Positions 59,217-64,000 of a stretch of DNA of 64,000 nt are shown piece by piece. The stretch spans positions 70,506-134,505 of the forward strand of contig JABFXB010000019.1 of assembly GCA_013361975.1 (NCBI GenBank). Reading direction: 5' to 3'. Both the position numbers and the translations under genes were made by a program. The notes below the pieces were generated by a model. It had not been told where the DNA came from. It saw only the letters and a list, made by a program, of their open reading frames with translations, and ran no database searches. This stretch comes from Dermatophilaceae bacterium. GTDB taxonomy: Bacteria > Actinomycetota > Actinomycetes > Actinomycetales > Dermatophilaceae. How positions within the stretch are numbered: position 1 is the first letter of the stretch; each line of letters begins with the position of its first letter.

Positions 59217-59489
59217 CGTCGCCAGAGCCGCGGAGACCCCACCCCGGGGCGGCCGGGTCCAGGCGGCCAACGCACAGCTTGCCGGACATCGGCGCTGACA
59301 CACCACAGCGCCGGCAGGGGCGGAAGATCTCACCTGAGACGCCGCAGGTCTGACCAACCGCGTCGCGGCGTCCGGGGGCGGCGCCAACGTGCGAAGAACG
59401 GCTGACTCTTGGGCCGACGCACAGCGCCGTCACCCGGCACCGGCATTCGTGCCTGCCGACAGCGCACGAGCCGTAGGCCCCCACTGCGG

Positions 59490-59960
59490 TTACGGGTTCC
59501 CGGGTGACGCGGACGACCCGGGTGACCCGGGCGGACGCGGGCGGACCAGGTCCGGGCCGCACGGGAGGGCAGCCCCGGCGTCTCTCACGAGCTGAGCCAC
59601 TCGCGCCTTGGACAGGCCGCTGGCCCGGGCAATCCGGTCGTACGACCAGCCTTCGTCGCGCAGGGTGCTCAGGGCCCGGAGGCGAACGTCGGCGACCCGC
59701 TCGAGCTCGCCGAGCAGAACGGCGAAGAAGTCACCCACCTGTCGTGTCACGGTCAGGGGGTCGCCGCTCGACGCGAGGTGCGCAGCCTCCATCTGGACGA
59801 ACTCACGGAGTCGCTCACGGTGGGTCGCGAGAACCGCTGGCCGGTGACGCGGCTCGCCGGCGGGCGCGTCTGCCGCACGAGCCTCGCGGGAGTCAGCATG
59901 CGCGGGACGATCGCATCCGCGGGCACTGCCGCGCCTCCCGCCACCCGACAGCTCACCCAT
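59490..59960 (-). CDS. Small HTH protein, paralogue of the 53118 gene
   Basis: 156 aa. The core (residues about 45-125) is LLGELERVADVRLRALSTLR followed by DEGWSYDRIARASGLSKARV, nearly the same layout as the 53118 product. N- and C-termini are low-complexity. A perfect 15-bp palindrome lies directly upstream of its ATG. It could be a second regulator of the element, for example an antagonist of its paralogue. Confidence 0.7.
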   Translation of the reverse strand: MGELSGGGRRGSARGCDRPAHADSREARAADAPAGEPRHRPAVLATHRERLREFVQMEAAHLASSGDPLTVTRQVGDFFAVLLGELERVADVRLRALSTLRDEGWSYDRIARASGLSKARVAQLVRDAGAALPCGPDLVRPRPPGSPGSSASPGNP

Positions 59961-59961
59961 A

Positions 59962-59976
59962 GTGTCACTGTGACAC
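59962..59976. promoter_or_regulatory. Perfect palindrome upstream of the HTH gene
   Basis: GTGTCACTGTGACAC, 7-bp arms around one base, ending 1 bp before the 59960 start codon on the minus strand. Likely an autoregulatory operator. It is a different sequence from the GTGTAGAGG dyads. Confidence 0.6.
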
Positions 59977-60107
59977 CAAGGTGCCGTTGTTGCGCCGCCG
60001 ATGGCCGTGATCGCTTCAGTGCCGGCTCCAACTGCCCGTCGGCCATCAGCCGTCGGCAGCGCCTCACCGCGACGCCGTGAGCCGGGCGACCTTGGCGGCG
60101 CACGAGA

Positions 60108-60139
60108 GCATCCGGCGCGCCGAGGGGCGCGCCGGATGC
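60108..60139 (-). terminator. Terminator hairpin after the integrase gene
   Basis: GCATCCGGCGCGCC pairs perfectly with GGCGCGCCGGATGC around the 4-nt loop GAGG. It lies 60 bp past the integrase stop on its strand. Confidence 0.85.
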
Positions 60140-60198
60140 GTGGTCCAGCGGGTGGCGACCCTCGGCGGCGGACCCGTCCGGAGGTGTCGCTCGCGGCG

Positions 60199-61545
60199 TC
60201 ACAGGGCAGCGATGACCGACTCGAGGTGCTCGCGCCCGCTGCGGTAGTAGCGCTCGTTGACGACGTTCGTGTCCTCCCAGCCGCCCACCGCCGTGAGCTG
60301 GCCCGGCTGCAGGTTATGCACGTCGACGCAGGTCCGGGCGAAACGATGCCTCATGGAGTGCCACACGAGGTCGAACTGCACGCACTCCCGCGAGACCCTC
60401 TCGTAGCGGCGGGTGTCGCTGTTCCACTCGTCGCACGTCTCGACCCACGTCTGCGTGGGCCACCCGGCTGCGAGCGCCGCCGGCGTGAAGTACTGCTCAT
60501 GGAACGGGCTGTGGTGGAACATCCCGCCCCGCGGCGCCGGGAAGAGCAGAGCCTCCGGGTTGGTCCCGGCGGCCTGTTCGACCCGGGCTTGCTCGCATCG
60601 CGCGCGAAGCTCCTTCAGGAGCTTGTAGCCGGTGATGGAGCGCTTGTGCGCGACGGTGCGGCGGGTCTTCTCACCCTTGGGGAGCTTGCGCCGGTTGTCG
60701 CCCTCGCGGACGCTGGCGGAGGCGTCGATCTGCCAGTTGATCGCGATCACTGCTCCTCGCTTGACGAAGGTGACGTCGTCGGCGGTCAGCTGGAAGAGCT
60801 CGCCCCATCGGGGCCCGGCGTCGCACGCCAGCTCGACCGCGAGACGTCCCCACGCCGGGAAGATCTTGTCGAACTCCGTCGCCAGCGCCACGACGCGGGC
60901 GATGCTCGGAGCGTCCTCGTCCCGGATGAAGTTCGGGTTCTCGCTGACATCGCGGGCGCGGCTGGCGCGCTTGGGAGCGGCGGTACCTTTCAGGGCGGGA
61001 ACGACACGGACTGCTCCGGGGGGCAGCATCTCGGCCTGCTCTGCAGTGAAGTACTTGTGACGGTGACCCCAGATCAGCAGGCCTCGTAGCGCGGACGTGT
61101 TGTGGTCGACGCTGTTTCGGGTGCCGCCCTGGGAGCGCAGGATGTCAGCAAGGTCGCGGTCCAGCTGCATCGCCTGCACGTGTTCGCGGCCCCGGATCAT
61201 CCGGTTGAGACGTCGTTGCACCTGGGTGAGGTGGTTGCCGCTCCACGGGGCGCCTTCTTCGCGCTGGTTCTGGTCGTCGGCGTTGATGTACTCCGTGACG
61301 AGGTCTCGCAGGGGCGTGAGCCCGCGCGGACCCATGGCGCGGGCAAGGCTCGCGTCGATCGGAGCAGCTTTGCTCATCGCGCCGTCAAGCGTCCGGCCGC
61401 CGCTCGTGCCACCGCGCCTGCCGTCCGGCTTGCGCCAGGTGAGTCGGTAGTAGGGGTCGGAGCCTGCGGGCGCGAGGACGCTCACGCGTCCGACGTATGC
61501 GACCGGGTCGTTCCTGACCAAGGTGGTCGTGGTCCGGGCGGTCAT
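60199..61545 (-). CDS. Tyrosine recombinase / phage-type integrase
   Basis: 448 aa. Arm-binding/SAM-like N-terminal region (about residues 55-180), then the catalytic domain. Visible catalytic residues are the first Arg in DAGPRWGELFQL, the HxxR box in VWHSMRHRFAR, and the nucleophile Tyr in NERYYRSGREHL near the C-terminus. Its ATG overlaps the stop of the xis-like gene. Integration site not identified: no tRNA is seen beside it. It probably moves the 47-62 kb element or part of it. Confidence 0.9.
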   Translation of the reverse strand: MTARTTTTLVRNDPVAYVGRVSVLAPAGSDPYYRLTWRKPDGRRGGTSGGRTLDGAMSKAAPIDASLARAMGPRGLTPLRDLVTEYINADDQNQREEGAPWSGNHLTQVQRRLNRMIRGREHVQAMQLDRDLADILRSQGGTRNSVDHNTSALRGLLIWGHRHKYFTAEQAEMLPPGAVRVVPALKGTAAPKRASRARDVSENPNFIRDEDAPSIARVVALATEFDKIFPAWGRLAVELACDAGPRWGELFQLTADDVTFVKRGAVIAINWQIDASASVREGDNRRKLPKGEKTRRTVAHKRSITGYKLLKELRARCEQARVEQAAGTNPEALLFPAPRGGMFHHSPFHEQYFTPAALAAGWPTQTWVETCDEWNSDTRRYERVSRECVQFDLVWHSMRHRFARTCVDVHNLQPGQLTAVGGWEDTNVVNERYYRSGREHLESVIAAL

Positions 61546-61958
61546 CGCGACACGCTCCTTCCGGCGCGGGGCGAGTAGTCCTTGATGGGGCGGGGCAGCG
61601 GCATGCTCTCGACATCGGCCGAAGGCGTCGCCGGCACGGCCGTCGTGCCGGTCCCGGTGCCGGTGCCGGTGCCGGTGCCGGTCACGGTGTCGCCTTCGGT
61701 GTGATGGCCGTTGGCTGGCGTCGAAGACGCCTCGCCCTGCTGGGTGCGGGTCCGACGAGGCAGGCTGCGGACCCAGTCGAGGATTTCCTGACGGTCCCAG
61801 AGGTGGCGTGCCCCGAGGATGAACGGTGCCGGGAAGGCATCCTGGTAGGTGTACTCGCGGGCGCGGTCGACGCTCACGTGCAGGAGTCGGGCGACATGCT
61901 CGATCGTGTAGATCGGGTCGGCGATGTCGGGCTGGACGGTGTCATGGGTTGATGTCAT
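61542..61958 (-). CDS. Excisionase-like MerR/AlpA-type DNA-binding protein
   Basis: 138 aa starting MTSTHDTVQPD. Residues about 15-65 form a small winged helix (YTIEHVARLLHVSVDRAREY, HLWDRQEILDWVRSLPRR) as in excisionases. The C-terminal half has a Gly-Thr repeat (about six GT dipeptides, encoded by a 6-bp repeat at about 61649-61683). Coupled to the integrase by ATGA. Promoter site E lies upstream. Confidence 0.82.
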   Translation of the reverse strand: MTSTHDTVQPDIADPIYTIEHVARLLHVSVDRAREYTYQDAFPAPFILGARHLWDRQEILDWVRSLPRRTRTQQGEASSTPANGHHTEGDTVTGTGTGTGTGTGTTAVPATPSADVESMPLPRPIKDYSPRAGRSVSR

Positions 61959-62136
61959 GACTACGTCCGTCCGGACCGGCGGGATGAGCGCAGTCAGGTG
62001 CCGAGGCACATCCGTGTGACGTGGGTCACACTCGCCGGCAACGCCAATCTCATGCGGTGGCTGTCGCGGGTGCGCGCCTAGCGGGGCCCTTGCCGGGGCT
62101 TCGAGCGTGTGCGGCGATCGGTTCGCGCATCCTCAA

Positions 62137-62153
62137 AGTGTAGTGCTCTACAC
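62137..62153 (-). promoter_or_regulatory. Element-wide dyad promoter, site E (xis-int operon)
   Basis: On the minus strand GTGTAG-AGCA-CTACAC overlaps TACACT, followed by 6 nt and ATG at 62130, which opens a 26-codon frame (MREPIAAHARSPGKGP...). The xis gene starts about 170 nt downstream. The dyad is the same as at sites A to D. Confidence 0.75.
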
Positions 62154-62458
62154 ACCAGGTGTGAAGGTTTGAAACGACGCGCCGGGTGGCCGGTGATCGG
62201 CTCGGAGCCCCGGGCCTCCGCCGGCGGAAGGTCGTCGGTCGTCCCTGCCGAGATCGCCACCGACAGGGGCTGCGTCCGGGGGGGGCGTCGATGAGCTGGC
62301 CAGAGAACTCGGGGCAGACGTCACACCGACTGGCCGGCCCGGATGGCCCGGTCGGGGCGGCATCGACAGTGTCGTTCAGCCGCCCGGCGCCGAATCCTGG
62401 TGGGAAGCCGTTCAGCCGTTACGATTGTCACCAGAGGCGAACTGGAAGGAGGTGCCGC

Positions 62459-62614
62459 GTGACCAAGCGAGTCGTTTCCAAGGAGGCCGTGAAGCGCGCA
62501 GCATCACGGTCCACCAAGTCGTCGGCAGCGCTCGAGCGGCGTTCTGTTCCCGCGGGCTTCCAGCGTTCCGAACGCGTCTCCCAGTTCCTGGCAGCTCGGT
62601 CACCACGCGGCTGA
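62459..62614 (+). CDS. Probable antitoxin-like partner of Fic protein
   Basis: 51 aa, GTG start with AAGGAGG ribosome site (MTKRVVSKEAVKRAASRSTK, then SAALERRSVPAGFQRSERVS). Basic and helical. The TGA overlaps the Fic ATG (TGATG). The size and coupling are those of a toxin-antitoxin operon, but the inhibitory [S/T]xxxE motif of VbhA/FicA antitoxins is not clear. Confidence 0.6.
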   Translation: MTKRVVSKEAVKRAASRSTKSSAALERRSVPAGFQRSERVSQFLAARSPRG

Positions 62615-63318
62615 TGTCGCTTCCTCCCGGGTACGGCGAGACACCGGTTCCCGGAGACGAGCTTCAGTGGTTGCTTCCTGAGGTGCGTGAGGTGCTCGGC
62701 GAACCGGTGCTCAAGGCTGCCGTCTACGACCTCGAACAGGCGGAGCAGGAGGCCGCCGCCGTCGAGCTGCTCACCGTGATCCTCGTGGGCGTCGACGCCG
62801 TGACGGAGTCAGGAAACTACCGCCTCGACGACACGTATACCGTCCGAGGGGCTCTCGAGGTGGCCGAGCTGCTCACCGACCACTTCCTCCGTGCTTTGCA
62901 CCACCGGCTCTTCGAGCGCATCTGGGCGTGGGCGGGGACCTACCGCGCCGTCGAGCTGAACATCGGCGTGCCGCCCCCCATGGTCGCCGTCGACATCCGT
63001 GCGTCACTCGAGTCGCTGCGCTACCGCTGGGAGCACACCTCGGACTGGACCGGACGCCAGCTCGGGATCGCCGCGCATGCAGAGCTGGTGCGTATCCACC
63101 CGTTCACCGACGGCAACGGCCGCACCACCCGGCTGCTGGCTGACCTGGTGTTCGCTGCCGCCCAGCAGGCCCACCTCGCGCTGACGGAGGAGCCGGTGTG
63201 GGAGTACGACTGGGACCTGGACAAGGCTGACTACATCCGTCTGCTGCGCGAGTACGACCGACATCGCAACCCGAGCGATCTCGCAGCCTTCGTCCCGGTC
63301 GTCCGGCTGGGGGAGTAG
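62614..63318 (+). CDS. Fic-domain protein (AMP-transferase type)
   Basis: 234 aa. The Fic core motif is HPFTDGNGRTTRLLADL (catalytic H162, through R170), preceded by RLFERIWAWAGTYRAVELNI with the flap region. All key residues HPFx(D/E)GNGR are present, so nucleotidyl transfer onto a target hydroxyl is expected. Coupled to a small basic protein. Likely a stabilisation or toxin-antitoxin module at the right end of the accessory region. Confidence 0.9.
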   Translation: MSLPPGYGETPVPGDELQWLLPEVREVLGEPVLKAAVYDLEQAEQEAAAVELLTVILVGVDAVTESGNYRLDDTYTVRGALEVAELLTDHFLRALHHRLFERIWAWAGTYRAVELNIGVPPPMVAVDIRASLESLRYRWEHTSDWTGRQLGIAAHAELVRIHPFTDGNGRTTRLLADLVFAAAQQAHLALTEEPVWEYDWDLDKADYIRLLREYDRHRNPSDLAAFVPVVRLGE

Positions 63319-63913
63319 GCCGACGACCCTGACGGCGCGCCAGGTGGCCGCGCAGTGGCCCGCGGACGGCGCGAGGAGGCCGGCTACCTGCTGCCCGCAG
63401 CGTTGAGGACCGAGCCGCCGCCCCGGGCGCCCCCGACGAGGAGCCGCGGGTGGCGCGGGCCGAATCCCCTGGAGTCTGGCAACGGGTCGCGTCCAGGCCC
63501 GCCAGCCACGTCGTCGTCCGTCCGGGGCAGCCAGGCCACCCCCGACCCCGACCCCGACCCGGGCGACGAGTTCGCGCGCACGATCCTCGAGCCGGCGTAC
63601 GCCGTCGCACGGGAGGGCCCACCTGGACGCGTCCCTGCAGCGCCGGAACCTCTGGCGCCGGACCAGCTGGGCAGGAGCCGCGCGGCAGGACGCTCCGTCC
63701 GCTCGCGCTCCTCGCGCTCCTCGCGCGGGTCGAGCGGCCGGCGAGACCGTCGAGATCGTCGTCACCCCTCGAGGACCGTGCAGGACAGGCCGCCCGGCCC
63801 ACCCAGGACCGACCTGCGTGCGAAAGTGGTGCGAAAACCGGATACTGGCCACTCCGGACCGGAGTATCTGTGCAGGTCGGAGCCGGTCTCGGCCCTGACC
63901 CGCACCGTGAAGA
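63319..63913. other. Intergenic, no gene supported
   Basis: About 600 bp. Long frames on both strands have biased Arg/Pro/Ser composition and no motif or ribosome site. It may contain the right junction between accessory DNA and the chromosome. Confidence 0.5.
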
Positions 63914-64000
63914 TCAGATGTCGCGGAAGACCTCGATGGTGGCTCCGAGCGCGTTGAGCCGCTCGGCGAGGTCCTCGTAGCCGCGGTTGATGACGTAGAC
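63914..64000 (-). CDS. murA: UDP-N-acetylglucosamine 1-carboxyvinyltransferase (MurA), C-terminal end only
   Basis: First committed step of peptidoglycan precursor synthesis. Only the last 28 codons are inside the window: VYVINRGYEDLAERLNALGA, then TIEVFRDI and stop. This matches the end of the EPSP-synthase fold of MurA (RGYE-x-L-x-x-x-L-x-x-LGA). Probably the conserved chromosome at the right edge. Confidence 0.75.
   Translation of the reverse strand, partial: VYVINRGYEDLAERLNALGATIEVFRDI

Noticed and set aside
63820..63913. tRNA-like attachment site beside murA
   Set aside because: No cloverleaf, CCA-end stem or anticodon arm could be drawn.
63355..63980. Overlapping open frames of about 200 codons before murA
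   Set aside because: Composition dominated by Arg, Pro, Ser and Gly, no ribosome site or conserved motif, and competing frames on both strands.

Overview
The window is about 70% GC and codes densely on both strands. Frequent ATGA and GTGA stop/start overlaps, many GTG starts, leaderless promoters, and CmtR-type, BlaI/M56, L,D-transpeptidase and Lsr2-tail genes all point to a high-GC actinobacterium. The genus cannot be called from the sequence alone. No tRNA, rRNA, CRISPR array or intact insertion sequence was seen.

Positions 1-46.9 kb form a layered metal, metalloid and thiol-redox island. (a) 1-5.3 kb, minus strand: a coupled ArsR/CadC-type regulator, CDF exporter, TlpA-like lipoprotein, membrane protein and ZIP transporter, followed by DsbA and VKOR oxidative-folding genes. 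(b) 5.4-7.8 kb, plus: DUF3105, DUF305 and CopC proteins. (c) 8.2-11.4 kb, plus: a DtxR-like regulator coupled to a two-domain multicopper oxidase and a ZIP-like transporter with an extracytoplasmic N-terminal domain. (d) 11.5-15.3 kb, minus: a CotA-like multicopper oxidase with an in-frame amber codon, a membrane protein, signal peptidase I and a decayed P-type ATPase. (e) 15.9-18.2 kb: a CmtR-like sensor and a P1B ATPase. (f) 18.3-25.7 kb: a copper and disulfide module (broken cupredoxin, two small membrane genes, CopC-CopD, glutaredoxin, redoxin, CcdA, BlaI-like repressor, M56 protease, second CcdA) that carries two near-identical operators. (g) 26-27.2 kb: an L,D-transpeptidase. (h) 27.8-33.7 kb: a CstR/CstB-type persulfide detoxification cluster flanked by a truncated copy of the 10.25 kb ZIP gene. 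(i) 33.9-38.8 kb: arsR, acr3, arsD, arsA and two arsC genes. (j) 38.9-45 kb: YnfA, a mercury-type MerR set with a canonical mer operator but no merA, a second ArsR, an ArsO-like flavoprotein and an MFS transporter.

A multidomain exonuclease-BRCT-Lsr2 protein (45.2-46.9 kb) precedes an accessory region at 47.7-63.3 kb that looks like an integrative element. That region holds a RepL-like initiator, a split serine-recombinase pair, an XRE regulator, two paralogous small HTH proteins, a RelA/SpoT-domain gene with a small partner, a DyP peroxidase with an extra beta domain, xis-int genes and a Fic module. Its most striking feature is one dyad promoter-operator, around GTGTAGAGGTCTACACTT, found at five places. 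At each it ends 6-7 nt before a start codon, which implies leaderless transcripts and one element-wide regulator. Two otherwise unrecognised gene families under these promoters occur as duplicated pairs. The window ends in the C-terminus of MurA, probably chromosomal.

Several island genes are broken (amber codon, homopolymer frameshifts, internal deletion, truncated duplicate). Some of these may be assembly errors and should be checked against reads.
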